Assembly (NCBI RefSeq): GCF_025994315.1
Contig: NZ_BAQE01000032.1
Strand: one strand, 5' to 3'
Length of the DNA stretch: 64,000 nucleotides
From: Swaminathania salitolerans
Lineage (GTDB): Bacteria; Pseudomonadota; Alphaproteobacteria; Acetobacterales; Acetobacteraceae
Numbering within the stretch: the stretch's first letter is position 1; each line of letters opens with the position of its first letter. This document shows positions 17,344 through 25,346 of the stretch, piece after piece. The position numbers and the translations under genes were made by a program. The notes under the pieces were generated by a model. The model was not told the DNA's origin. It did no database searches and worked only from the letters and a program-made list of their open reading frames with translations.

Positions 17344-17846
17344 TCAGGCTGCTCGGAATCGATCCCGGTCTGCGTTTTATGGGCTGGGGGCTGATCGATG
17401 TGGAGGGGAACCGGCTGCATCACGTCGCCTCCGGGGTCATCGCGACCGACGGTGCCGAATCCGTCCCGCTGCGCCTGTGCGAACTGCATGGCGCCTTGCA
17501 GAAACTCATACGCGAGTTCGCCCCGGCAGAAGCCGCGGTGGAGGAGACCTATGTCAACCGGAATGGCGCCTCCACGCTCAAGCTCGGTTACGCGCGCGGC
17601 GTTGCGTTGCTGACGCCGGCTTATGAGGGGCTCCCCGTTGCGGAATACGGCGCGATGATGGTCAAGAAATCGGTGGTCGGGACGGGTGCGGCGACCAAGG
17701 AGCAGGTTACCATGATGGTCAAGCGACTGCTTCCGGGTGCGGTGATTCACAAGGCAGATGCCAGCGATGCGCTTGCCGTCGCCATCTGCCATGCCCATCA
17801 CCGGGAAACGGCGCGTCACGTCTCGAACGGGAAACGCAGCGCATGA
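17340..17846 (+). CDS. ruvC: Holliday junction endodeoxyribonuclease RuvC
   Basis: 168 residues with a TTG start at 17340 inside the yebC stop (TTGA). RuvC resolves Holliday junctions with RuvAB. Catalytic acids are seen as Asp7 in LLGIDPGLRFMGWG, Glu in VEETYVN and the paired Asp in KADASDALAVAICHAHH. KKSVVGTGAATKEQV is the DNA-binding loop. The next gene, ruvA, overlaps its end by four bases. Confidence 0.97.
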   Translation: MIRLLGIDPGLRFMGWGLIDVEGNRLHHVASGVIATDGAESVPLRLCELHGALQKLIREFAPAEAAVEETYVNRNGASTLKLGYARGVALLTPAYEGLPVAEYGAMMVKKSVVGTGAATKEQVTMMVKRLLPGAVIHKADASDALAVAICHAHHRETARHVSNGKRSA

Positions 17847-18448
17847 TCGGGCTTCTGACCGGAGTGGTCGCCGGGGTCGAGGCCGATCGCTGCCTTATCG
17901 ATGTCGCGGGGGTGGGCTATGTGGTCTCGGCCTCTACGCAAACGCTGGCCTCCCTGCCCGAACCGCCCGAGCGCGTGCGCCTCCTGATCGAGACGGTCGT
18001 GCGCGAGGAATCGATCCAGCTTTACGGTTTCCGCACAGCCGACGAACAGGAATGGTTCCGGCTTCTCACCACGGTTCAGGGTGTCGGTGCCAAGGTCGCG
18101 CTTGCCATTCTCTCGGTCGCGACACCCGGCGATCTGGTGCTTTCCATCGGTGCGGGCGACAAGACGACCCTGACGCGCGCGGCCGGTGTCGGTGCGCGAC
18201 TGGCCGAGAGAATCGTGACCGAACTCAGGAACAAGGTCGGCAAGATGCCCGGCGGTGGCGCCGCGCCGCTCGGCAAGGCGGCGGGGCTCGCTGCACACAG
18301 CATCGAGAACGATGCTCTTCAGGCTCTGGCGGGGCTGGGTTTCCGCCGTGCTGAGGCATGGCCCGTTCTCGGGCGCATTCTCACCGAACATGAGGGCGCG
18401 GGGCTCGATACGGTCATACGTCTGGCGCTGAAGGATCTGGCCCGATGA
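17843..18448 (+). CDS. ruvA: Holliday junction branch migration protein RuvA
   Basis: 201 residues. An N-terminal OB-fold (MIGLLTGVVAGVEADRCLIDVAGVGYVV) is followed by two helix-hairpin-helix motifs (QGVGAKVALAILS, AAGVGARLAERIVTEL) and a small C-terminal domain that binds RuvB (AGLGFRRAEAWPV). RuvA holds the junction for the RuvB motor. It overlaps ruvC upstream and ruvB downstream by ATGA, so translation is coupled. Confidence 0.98.
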   Translation: MIGLLTGVVAGVEADRCLIDVAGVGYVVSASTQTLASLPEPPERVRLLIETVVREESIQLYGFRTADEQEWFRLLTTVQGVGAKVALAILSVATPGDLVLSIGAGDKTTLTRAAGVGARLAERIVTELRNKVGKMPGGGAAPLGKAAGLAAHSIENDALQALAGLGFRRAEAWPVLGRILTEHEGAGLDTVIRLALKDLAR

Positions 18449-19518
18449 GTGGATATGACACGGGCGCACATGACCGCGGCGCGCTCGATCCCGAGCGGCG
18501 CATCGACGATTCGGATCACGGTTTGCGGCCCCAGACCCTCGACGATTTCACGGGGCAGCGGGCAAGCCGGGAAAATCTCGCCGTTTTCATCCAGGCGGCA
18601 AAGAGCCGCGGCGAAGCGCTCGATCATGTGTTGCTGCATGGGCCTCCGGGTCTCGGCAAGACCACGCTGGCGCAGATCGTCGCGCGGGAACTCGGTGTCG
18701 GTTTCCGTGCGACGTCAGGCCCCGTCATCCAGCGTGCGGGAGATCTGGCGGCGATCCTTACCAACCTGCAGCCGCGCGACGTGCTCTTCATCGACGAGAT
18801 CCATCGCCTGCAGCCGGCCATCGAGGAAGTCCTCTACCCGGCCATGGAGGATTTCCAGCTCGATCTGATCATCGGGGAGGGGCCTGCGGCGCGCTCGGTG
18901 CGGATCGATCTCTCGCCGTTCACGCTCGTTGCGGCAACGACGCGGGCCGGACTCCTTGCGACGCCGCTGCGCGACCGGTTCGGTATTCCGCTGCGCCTCG
19001 TTTTCTACACGGCGGAGGAATTGCGGCTTATCGTGTCGCGCGGGGCGGGCAAGCTCGGCATGACCCTGACCGAGGACGGCGCCGAGGAGATTGCCTCGCG
19101 CGCACGCGGAACGCCACGCATCGCCGGACGATTGCTGCGGCGGGTGCGTGATTTTGCCGCAGTCGGCGCACCGCGGGATCGGGCGATCACGCGGGTCATG
19201 GCCGATGCCGCGCTTTCGCGTCTCGAAGTCGATTCGATCGGTCTCGATTCCATGGATCGCCGGTATCTCCTGCGGATCGCCGAGCACCATCACGGCGGCC
19301 CGGTCGGCGTCGAGACCCTCGCGGCCGCACTGGCCGAGTCGCGCGACACGCTCGAGGATGTCATCGAGCCCTATCTGATCCAGGAAGGGCTGGTGCTGCG
19401 CACCTCGCGCGGGCGCATGCTCGGTGAGCGCGGCTGGCGCCATCTCGGCCTGACGGCGCCTGCCTCCGCCGCGACCGCGCAATTCGATTTTCTGAAGGAT
19501 CAGGATGACGGTGCATAA
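18445..19518 (+). CDS. ruvB: Holliday junction branch migration ATPase RuvB
   Basis: 357 residues. AAA+ motor: Walker A GPPGLGKTTLAQIVA, Walker B LFIDEIHRL, sensor 1 ATTRAGLL followed by DRFGI (arginine finger region), and a C-terminal winged helix with TSRGRMLGERGWRHLGL. It forms the hexameric rings that pull DNA through RuvA. It begins inside the ruvA stop and overlaps the thioesterase gene by 14 bp. Confidence 0.99.
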   Translation: MSGYDTGAHDRGALDPERRIDDSDHGLRPQTLDDFTGQRASRENLAVFIQAAKSRGEALDHVLLHGPPGLGKTTLAQIVARELGVGFRATSGPVIQRAGDLAAILTNLQPRDVLFIDEIHRLQPAIEEVLYPAMEDFQLDLIIGEGPAARSVRIDLSPFTLVAATTRAGLLATPLRDRFGIPLRLVFYTAEELRLIVSRGAGKLGMTLTEDGAEEIASRARGTPRIAGRLLRRVRDFAAVGAPRDRAITRVMADAALSRLEVDSIGLDSMDRRYLLRIAEHHHGGPVGVETLAAALAESRDTLEDVIEPYLIQEGLVLRTSRGRMLGERGWRHLGLTAPASAATAQFDFLKDQDDGA

Positions 19519-19918
19519 GACCGGGTTCAGGATCTATTACGAAGACACCGATGCGGGCGGGATCGTCTATCACGCGCGTTATCTGGCCCTGGCCGAGCGC
19601 GCGCGCACGGAAGCCCTGCGGATGGCGGGGACGTCGGTTGCAAGCCTCCTTGCCGAGACGGGTCTCGCTTTCGTCGTGACCCGGCTCGAGATTGCCTATC
19701 AGGCGCCGTTGCGTCTGGATGACTGGGTGGAGATCGCCACAGATCTTCTCTCCATCGGGCAGGCACGTTGCCAGTTGCGTCAGACGCTTTCATGTGGCGA
19801 CATGCAGGCTGCGATACTGACAGTCGAGCTTGCCTGCATCACGCAGGATTCGGGCCGGCCTGCCCGAATTCCGCCGCGATGGCGTGCTTCCCTCCAGGCC
19901 ATGTCGAACCGGTCCTGA
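19505..19918 (+). CDS. ybgC: Tol-Pal-associated acyl-CoA thioesterase YbgC
   Basis: 137 residues of the hot-dog fold. The 4-hydroxybenzoyl-CoA-thioesterase-like active-site segment YYEDTDAGGIVYHARYLALAE is complete, with the catalytic Asp. YbgC hydrolyses acyl-CoA or acyl-ACP and has been linked to phospholipid metabolism near the Tol complex. It overlaps ruvB by 14 bp and precedes tolQ by 115 bp, so it bridges the ruv and tol blocks. Confidence 0.95.
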   Translation: MTVHKTGFRIYYEDTDAGGIVYHARYLALAERARTEALRMAGTSVASLLAETGLAFVVTRLEIAYQAPLRLDDWVEIATDLLSIGQARCQLRQTLSCGDMQAAILTVELACITQDSGRPARIPPRWRASLQAMSNRS

Positions 19919-20033
19919 AAGCGGGCACGATCCCGGGCGGGCAGGTCGTGACGGCGCGGAGCGATTTGGGATATGCGCCGGGCGGGCTTGCGCGGTATAG
20001 GCGTGGCGCAGAACGAAACCTCAGGAGGTTTTT

Positions 20034-20750
20034 TTGGATCGAGCGGTAAATGCGGCTGACCTCGGGGCGGCCGCGTCTGGTTTGTCACCTTTGGATCTGT
20101 TCCTCCACGCCTCCATCGTGGTGCAGCTTGTGATGATCGGACTGATCTTGTGCAGTGCCTTCGTCTGGGCCGTGATCATCGAGAAGATCGTTCTCGTCCG
20201 GCGCGTCAATCGCGAGGCCACGGCGTTCGAGGACCGGTTCTGGTCCGGCGGCAGCCTCGAGGATCTCTACGACAGCGACGGCGCCAAGCCTTTGCATCCG
20301 ATGGCGGCGGTCTTCGGCGCTGCGATGGGGGAATGGCGTCGTTCGGCGCGTATCACCGGGATCGATCTCGCCCGGGGCGGGGTGAGGGATCGTGTCGATC
20401 GTGCGATCAATATCACGATCGCACGCGAGATGGATCGTCTCAGCCGTCGCGTCGTGGCTCTTGCCACGATCGGCCCCGTTGCGCCGTTCGTCGGCCTGTT
20501 CGGGACGGTCTGGGGCATCATGCATGCCTTCGGGTCCATCGCGGCCATGCACAACACCAATCTTGCCGTGGTCGCGCCGGGTATTTCCGAAGCGCTCTTC
20601 GCGACGGCCATAGGGCTCGTGACCGCCATTCCGGCCTATGTCGCCTATAACGTGACGAGCAGCGCGCTGGACCATTTTGCCGAGCGCATGGAAGCGTTCG
20701 GCACGGAGTTCGCTGCCATCCTGTCGCGTCAGTCTGAAGAGCGGAGCTGA
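20034..20750 (+). CDS. tolQ: Tol-Pal proton channel protein TolQ
   Basis: 238 residues starting with TTG at 20034, five bases after AGGAGG (20023-20028). Three transmembrane helices are visible: about 23-45 (VVQLVMIGLILCSAFVWAVII), about 140-165 (ATIGPVAPFVGLFGTVWGIM) and about 178-205 (GISEALFATAIGLVTAIPAYVAY). The second and third helices carry the conserved ExbB/TolQ channel residues. With TolR it converts the proton-motive force into work on the envelope during division. It heads tolQRAB-pal-cpoB. Confidence 0.97.
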   Translation: MDRAVNAADLGAAASGLSPLDLFLHASIVVQLVMIGLILCSAFVWAVIIEKIVLVRRVNREATAFEDRFWSGGSLEDLYDSDGAKPLHPMAAVFGAAMGEWRRSARITGIDLARGGVRDRVDRAINITIAREMDRLSRRVVALATIGPVAPFVGLFGTVWGIMHAFGSIAAMHNTNLAVVAPGISEALFATAIGLVTAIPAYVAYNVTSSALDHFAERMEAFGTEFAAILSRQSEERS

Positions 20751-20755
20751 GATCC

Positions 20756-21190
20756 ATGGGCATGTCGGCAGGAGGGGGGCCGATGCGCGGCCGCAGGCGG
20801 CGCCCGGCTTCGGAAATCAACGTCACGCCTCTGGTGGATGTCATGCTCGTGCTGCTGATCATCTTCATGGTCACAGCGCCCATGATGACGAGCGGCGTCA
20901 ATGTCGATCTGCCGAAAACCGACGCCAGTCCGCTCAACGCGGATACCAAGCCGATCACGGTCTCGGTCAAGAGCGATGGCGGGATCTATCTGGGTGACGA
21001 GCCCGTTTCGGCCGATCAGCTCGTGGGCCAGCTGCAGCAGGCAGCCCAGAACGACAAGGAGCACCGGATCTTCGTCCGGGCCGATGCTCATATCAATTAT
21101 GGTCAGGTGATGGACATCATGGGGAAAATCACCTCGGGTGGCTTCACCCATGTGGCGCTGCTGGCCCAGCAGCCCGCCGCAAGCCAGTAA
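20756..21190 (+). CDS. tolR: Tol-Pal protein TolR
   Basis: 144 residues: a short cytoplasmic start, one helix (LVDVMLVLLIIFMVTAPMM) with the essential proton-carrying Asp in INVTPLVDVMLVLL, and a periplasmic ExbD/TolR domain ending in GGFTHVALLAQQ. It partners TolQ in the inner membrane. The start is 6 bp after the tolQ stop. Confidence 0.96.
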   Translation: MGMSAGGGPMRGRRRRPASEINVTPLVDVMLVLLIIFMVTAPMMTSGVNVDLPKTDASPLNADTKPITVSVKSDGGIYLGDEPVSADQLVGQLQQAAQNDKEHRIFVRADAHINYGQVMDIMGKITSGGFTHVALLAQQPAASQ

Positions 21191-21207
21191 CGAGAGGAGA
21201 AGCAGCG

Positions 21208-22203
21208 TTGCTGCGTCCCCGTCGGTCCGACATCCGGCGTTTTCGCTACGCCCTCGGTGCGTCCGTTGCCGGTCACGCCCTGTTCGTCGGTTTTCTCCTC
21301 CTGCGTATGCCGATGAGCAAGCCGCCCGAGCCCCCCGAACCTCCGCCGATCGAGATGGCCTTCGAGGAGGCCGGTCCTCCGGCGACGCCGCACAAGGCTG
21401 AAAAACCCGCTCCCAAGCCGGCGCCTGCCCCAGCTCCCGTTCCCGACGATGCGCCGCCGGCGCCGACACCGCCGACGCCTCAGCCGGTCGAGGAGCCCCA
21501 GCCGCCGCCGCCACCGCCGCAACCGGTTCCGCCTCCCGCAGAGAGTAAGACGCCGCCTTTGCCGGATGTGAAGGCGCCACCGAAAGTGGTGGATGACGTC
21601 GCCGAGCCGATCAAGGCCTCGCCGCCGCTTCCGTCTCCGCCTTCGGTCTCGAAGCAGGTCGCCCCACCGTCTCCCCAGACGCAGGCCGTGGACAAGCTTC
21701 CGGATACGCCGGAATTCTCTCACATTACCCAGCCCAATCCGGCGAAGAAGACCAAGGCCGAGTCCCATTCCCTTCTGGCGACGCTCGATTCGTTCCGTGC
21801 GGACCAGAAGCAGACCCACCCGCCCAAGGCGCGATCGAACCCCAGGCAGGGCGGTGCGCCCAACGGTGGAGGCGCGCCGAATGGCGATATCACCAACGCG
21901 CTCAGTGCGGCCCAGCAGAAGGCGATCGGCGGGTCTGTGCGTCGCTGCTATTCGGAGGACACGCAGGCGCGCAATTATGCCTCATTCAGCGCGCATCTGA
22001 TCGTGACCGTCGATGCGACCGGAGAAGCGAGAATGGCGCGTTTCGCCCCCGATACCCAGGCGAAAGTCAACGCCGATCCCTCCTACAGGGCGCTGGCCGA
22101 GCGCGCGCGCGATGCCGTGCTCAGTCCGACCTGCTCGAAACTTCCGATCCCCCGGAATCTTCTCGGCAGGACGCACGAGCTGAAATTCGTGTTCCGACCG
22201 TAA
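21208..22203 (+). CDS. tolA: Cell envelope integrity protein TolA
   Basis: 331 residues with a TTG start at 21208 behind GAGAGGA. There is an inner-membrane helix (about 15-33, ALGASVAGHALFVGFLLL), then a very long proline/alanine-rich region (about 40-175) that spans the periplasm, and a C-terminal TonB-like domain (about 225-331, RRCYSEDTQARNYASF to LKFVF). TolA links TolQR to Pal through TolB. The proline-rich arm replaces the Ala/Lys-rich helix of E. coli TolA, as in many Alphaproteobacteria. Confidence 0.93.
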   Translation: MLRPRRSDIRRFRYALGASVAGHALFVGFLLLRMPMSKPPEPPEPPPIEMAFEEAGPPATPHKAEKPAPKPAPAPAPVPDDAPPAPTPPTPQPVEEPQPPPPPPQPVPPPAESKTPPLPDVKAPPKVVDDVAEPIKASPPLPSPPSVSKQVAPPSPQTQAVDKLPDTPEFSHITQPNPAKKTKAESHSLLATLDSFRADQKQTHPPKARSNPRQGGAPNGGGAPNGDITNALSAAQQKAIGGSVRRCYSEDTQARNYASFSAHLIVTVDATGEARMARFAPDTQAKVNADPSYRALAERARDAVLSPTCSKLPIPRNLLGRTHELKFVFRP

Positions 22204-22231
22204 ACCCACGCTGCGCAAGAGAATAGAAGTC

Positions 22232-23608
22232 ATGCGAGTCGAATTGCCGTTCCTGTCCGACGATCAGGCACAAGGCCTGTCCAACCTGTTATCCCGCCGC
22301 ACCCTGCTCGGTGTCTCCGCAGCAGCTGGCGGCCTTCTTGCGACCCCGCTCCAGGCTTTCGCCCAGGCAGACGGTACAGGAACTTCCCCCGGCGCGCCGG
22401 GCGAGGCCGAGATCACGGTGGATCAGGCGCGCACCGCCCCGATCCCGATCGCCATTCCGTCCTTCGGCCCGGGCCTCGGCGAGCAGATCACCGGCGTGAT
22501 CGCCGCCGATCTCGAGAGCACCGGTCTTTTCACCGTGCTGCCCGGCGCGCCGGGCGCTCCCGATTTCGCCGCGCTCAAGGGGCAGGGCGCTCGGGCCGTC
22601 GTGACTGGCAGCGCGTCGGGATCGAGCAGCGCGCGGGTCGAAATGCGGCTGTGGAACGTCCTGACCGGCCAGCAGATCCAGGGCACGGCCTATACGGCAT
22701 CGGCTGCCAACTGGCGTCGTATCGCTCATACGATCGCCGATGTGATCTATGAGCGTATGCTGGGAGAGAAAGGGTATTTCGACACCCGTATCGCCTATAT
22801 CGCCCGTACCGGACCGCGCCACCATCAGATCACCAGACTTGCGATCATGGATCAGGACGGGGCGAACGCCCACACCCTGACTTCCGGCCAGTGGCTGACG
22901 CTGACGCCGCGGTTCAACCCGGTCCGCGACCAGATCGCCTTCATGTCCTACGCCAATAACCGGCCCCGGGTTTACACCTTCGATCTCGCCTCAGGCCGAC
23001 AGCAGATGCTCGGGGAATTCTCCGGCATCTCCTTCGCGCCGCGTTTCTCCCCCGACGGGAATCAGGTCGTGCTCTCCGCGACCCGGGGCGGCGGCTCGGA
23101 TATCTTCATCGTCGATCTCGCATCGGGTGCCAAACGCCAGATAACGAGCTCGGGTGCGATCGATACCAGCCCGTGTTTCAGCCCCGACGGCAGCCAGATC
23201 GTCTTCAACTCGGATCGCGGGGGGTCGCCCCAGCTCTATATCATGAGCGCGTCTGGCGGGGGCGTGCGCCGGATCTCATACGGTCACGGCAGTTATGGAT
23301 CGCCCGTCTGGTCGCCGCGCGGGGATCAGATCGCCTTCACCCGGATCGCCAACGGGCGTTTCTCGCTCGGGGTCATGATGCCTGACGGCACGGGAGAGCG
23401 CATCCTCACCGAAGGGTTTACGGTGGAAAGTCCGACGTTCTGCCCCAATGGGCGGGTCATCGCCTTCTGCCGCCAGTCGGCCGCAGGTGCGGGTGGCGCG
23501 GGATTCTCGAGCGGAATCGGTACGATCGACATCACCGGTTTCCATGAGCGTCCCATCCGCACCGCGACGGGCGCATCCGATCCGGCCTGGTCGCCGCTGC
23601 GCGGCTGA
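22232..23608 (+). CDS. tolB: Tol-Pal periplasmic beta-propeller TolB, with Tat-like signal
   Basis: 458 residues. The start is followed by a long n-region and SRRTLLGVSAAAGGLL, a twin-arginine motif at residues 22-23, then a hydrophobic stretch and a likely cut after QAFA (residue 44). An N-terminal alpha/beta domain (about 60-190) and WD40-like propeller repeats (for example FSPDGSQIVFNSDRGGSPQLY) follow. TolB shuttles between Pal and TolA. Export by the Tat system would be unusual compared with Sec-exported E. coli TolB. Confidence 0.95.
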   Translation: MRVELPFLSDDQAQGLSNLLSRRTLLGVSAAAGGLLATPLQAFAQADGTGTSPGAPGEAEITVDQARTAPIPIAIPSFGPGLGEQITGVIAADLESTGLFTVLPGAPGAPDFAALKGQGARAVVTGSASGSSSARVEMRLWNVLTGQQIQGTAYTASAANWRRIAHTIADVIYERMLGEKGYFDTRIAYIARTGPRHHQITRLAIMDQDGANAHTLTSGQWLTLTPRFNPVRDQIAFMSYANNRPRVYTFDLASGRQQMLGEFSGISFAPRFSPDGNQVVLSATRGGGSDIFIVDLASGAKRQITSSGAIDTSPCFSPDGSQIVFNSDRGGSPQLYIMSASGGGVRRISYGHGSYGSPVWSPRGDQIAFTRIANGRFSLGVMMPDGTGERILTEGFTVESPTFCPNGRVIAFCRQSAAGAGGAGFSSGIGTIDITGFHERPIRTATGASDPAWSPLRG

Positions 23609-23652
23609 AAAAACGTGTCTTCGGCGCCGCGTTCTGTGGCGGCGGAGACACG
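23608..23652 (-). terminator. Hairpin with T-run facing the minus strand between tolB and pal
   Basis: CGTGTCT (23614-23620) pairs with AGACACG (23646-23652), with a further GC-rich inner stem. On the minus strand the hairpin is followed by TTTTTT (complement of the A-run 23608-23613); on the plus strand no T-run follows. No minus-strand gene is known here. It may simply be a folded spacer within the tol operon. Confidence 0.45.
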
Positions 23653-23873
23653 AAAACCGGATTTCTCATGAAATCAGCGCGACCGGCCGCCGTGCCATAA
23701 TCATGTCGCTTGACCATGCTTCTCTCGTGTGAGTAAGGGCAATCTTGGTCGTCGGGACCAGTGAGCGCCTTGGTTCAGGTAACCAGAAAGCAAAGCGGGA
23801 ACTCCGACCTGTTTCAATAGTTGTCGTAACGCTTCCTGGTCCCGGATGGGGACTATATTCAGGGTTGGCAAAA

Positions 23874-24350
23874 ATGAATTTCAAGCTTCTCGGTGCGCTT
23901 GGTCTCGCAGTCGTTCTCGCTGCGTGCTCGGACAAATCGAACACGGGCGCATCGACCGGTGCGGGCGCTACGGCACAGGAAACCGGCGCAGCGCCGGGCA
24001 GTGAGGCCGATCTGGTCGCCAATGTCGGCGATCGCGTGTTCTTCGACCTGAACCGCAACACGCTCTCGAGCGATGCCCAGATGACCCTCGACAAGCAGGC
24101 CGCCTGGCTTGCCCGCTATCCGCAGGTCAGCGTCCAGATCGCCGGTAACTGCGACGATCGCGGCACGGAAGAGTACAACATTGCGCTCGGCCAGCGCCGT
24201 GCGAATGCTGCGCGCGACTATCTCGTCGCCAAGGGCGTCGCACCCTCGCGCATCACGACGATTTCCTACGGCAAGGATCGTCCGACCGCCGATGGCGATG
24301 ACGAGCAGGCATGGGCCCAGAATCGTAACGCGATCACCTCGGTTCGCTGA
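23874..24350 (+). CDS. pal: Peptidoglycan-associated lipoprotein Pal
   Basis: 158 residues from the ATG at 23874; the longer frame from 23745 is not needed. A lipoprotein signal ends in VVLAAC, with Cys18 as the lipidated residue. After a Gly/Ala/Thr-rich linker comes an OmpA-like domain (about 50-158) with VFFDLNRNTLSSDAQ, GNCDDRGTEEYNIALGQRRA and ISYGKDRP. It anchors the outer membrane to peptidoglycan and is recruited by Tol to the division site. A 265-bp gap separates it from tolB, so it may have its own promoter. Confidence 0.97.
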   Translation: MNFKLLGALGLAVVLAACSDKSNTGASTGAGATAQETGAAPGSEADLVANVGDRVFFDLNRNTLSSDAQMTLDKQAAWLARYPQVSVQIAGNCDDRGTEEYNIALGQRRANAARDYLVAKGVAPSRITTISYGKDRPTADGDDEQAWAQNRNAITSVR

Positions 24351-24382
24351 TCGGCTCCAGCCGATCCCAACGGTATCCGCGA

Positions 24383-24417
24383 AACCGGCTGGCGCTTATG
24401 CGTCAGCCGGTTTTGTT
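24383..24417 (+). terminator. Intrinsic terminator after pal
   Basis: A 13-bp stem (24383-24395 with 24400-24412, one G-T pair) with loop TTAT is followed by TTTTGTTTT. It lies between pal and cpoB, so cpoB transcription is reduced or uses another promoter. Confidence 0.85.
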
Positions 24418-24482
24418 TTATGATACGTGCAGTTTACAGCGAGGCTCCCGGCTCGCTTCCCGATCAGTCATAAGGATGCGCC

Positions 24483-25346
24483 ATGCGCGGTACCCCCGTT
24501 CTCCGCTTCATCGTCCTGTCCGGTATCGCCGTTGCCGCCTTTGCGGGGCCTGCGATGTCCACGGCGCAGGCGCAGATCTCGAGCCGCGAGGGAATCGCGC
24601 TGCAGAACCAGATCGAGCAGTTGAGCCAGCAGATGCAGCAGGTCCAGCAGATGCGCGAGACGTCGAACGGCGCAGTCTCCGCCTCATCCCGGGCCGCACC
24701 GGCCGCCAGTGGGGATCTGGTGTCCCAGCTTCTCCAGCGCGTAGCGACCCTCGAGAACGAGAATCGCGACATGCGCGGCGCGCTCGACCAGCTGACGAAT
24801 CAGGTGCAGACGGATATGGCGAGCCTCAAGAAGCAGATCGCCGACATGCAGTTCGCCGCGCAGAACGGAGGGGGCGGGGGCGGAGCTGGGGCCGGAGCCG
24901 GGGCCGGGGCAGCGTCCCCGGCCGACATGCAGGCTTCGTCGGCCCCCGCAGCAAAGCCCGTGACGGCGATCGAGCTGCTCAAATCGGGGCAGGAAGCCCT
25001 GCGCGCCCATGATTATGCGTCCGCCCAGAGCAGCGCCGAGCAGGCGCTCAGGCGCGCCAGGACCGTCAATGGCAAGATCGATTCCCAGTTCCTTCTGGCC
25101 CAGTCCCTGGCCGGGCAGAAACAATACCGGGATTCCGCCGTGGCCTATTTCGATGCCTATAAGCGCGCGCCGAAATCCACCCGTGCGCAGGAAGCGCTTC
25201 TGGGTGTATCGGCTTCGATGCTCGCTCTCGGAGACAAAAACTCCGCCTGCGAGGCACTGAAAAAGCTCCAGACAGAGTTTCCCTCCCCGACGCCGCGGGT
25301 CAGGTCGGCAATGACCAGTTTCAAGGGACGTGCCAGCTGCCATTGA
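24483..25346 (+). CDS. cpoB: Tol-Pal system protein CpoB/YbgF
   Basis: 287 residues. A signal peptide (cut near AQA, residue 30) is followed by a coiled coil rich in Gln (IALQNQIEQLSQQMQQVQQ), a second helical part, a Gly/Ala-rich linker with GAGAGAGAGA and C-terminal TPR repeats (about 160-280). CpoB coordinates outer-membrane constriction with peptidoglycan synthesis. Its last codons overlap the TTG start of tilS (TTGA at 25343-25346). Confidence 0.93.
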   Translation: MRGTPVLRFIVLSGIAVAAFAGPAMSTAQAQISSREGIALQNQIEQLSQQMQQVQQMRETSNGAVSASSRAAPAASGDLVSQLLQRVATLENENRDMRGALDQLTNQVQTDMASLKKQIADMQFAAQNGGGGGGAGAGAGAGAASPADMQASSAPAAKPVTAIELLKSGQEALRAHDYASAQSSAEQALRRARTVNGKIDSQFLLAQSLAGQKQYRDSAVAYFDAYKRAPKSTRAQEALLGVSASMLALGDKNSACEALKKLQTEFPSPTPRVRSAMTSFKGRASCH

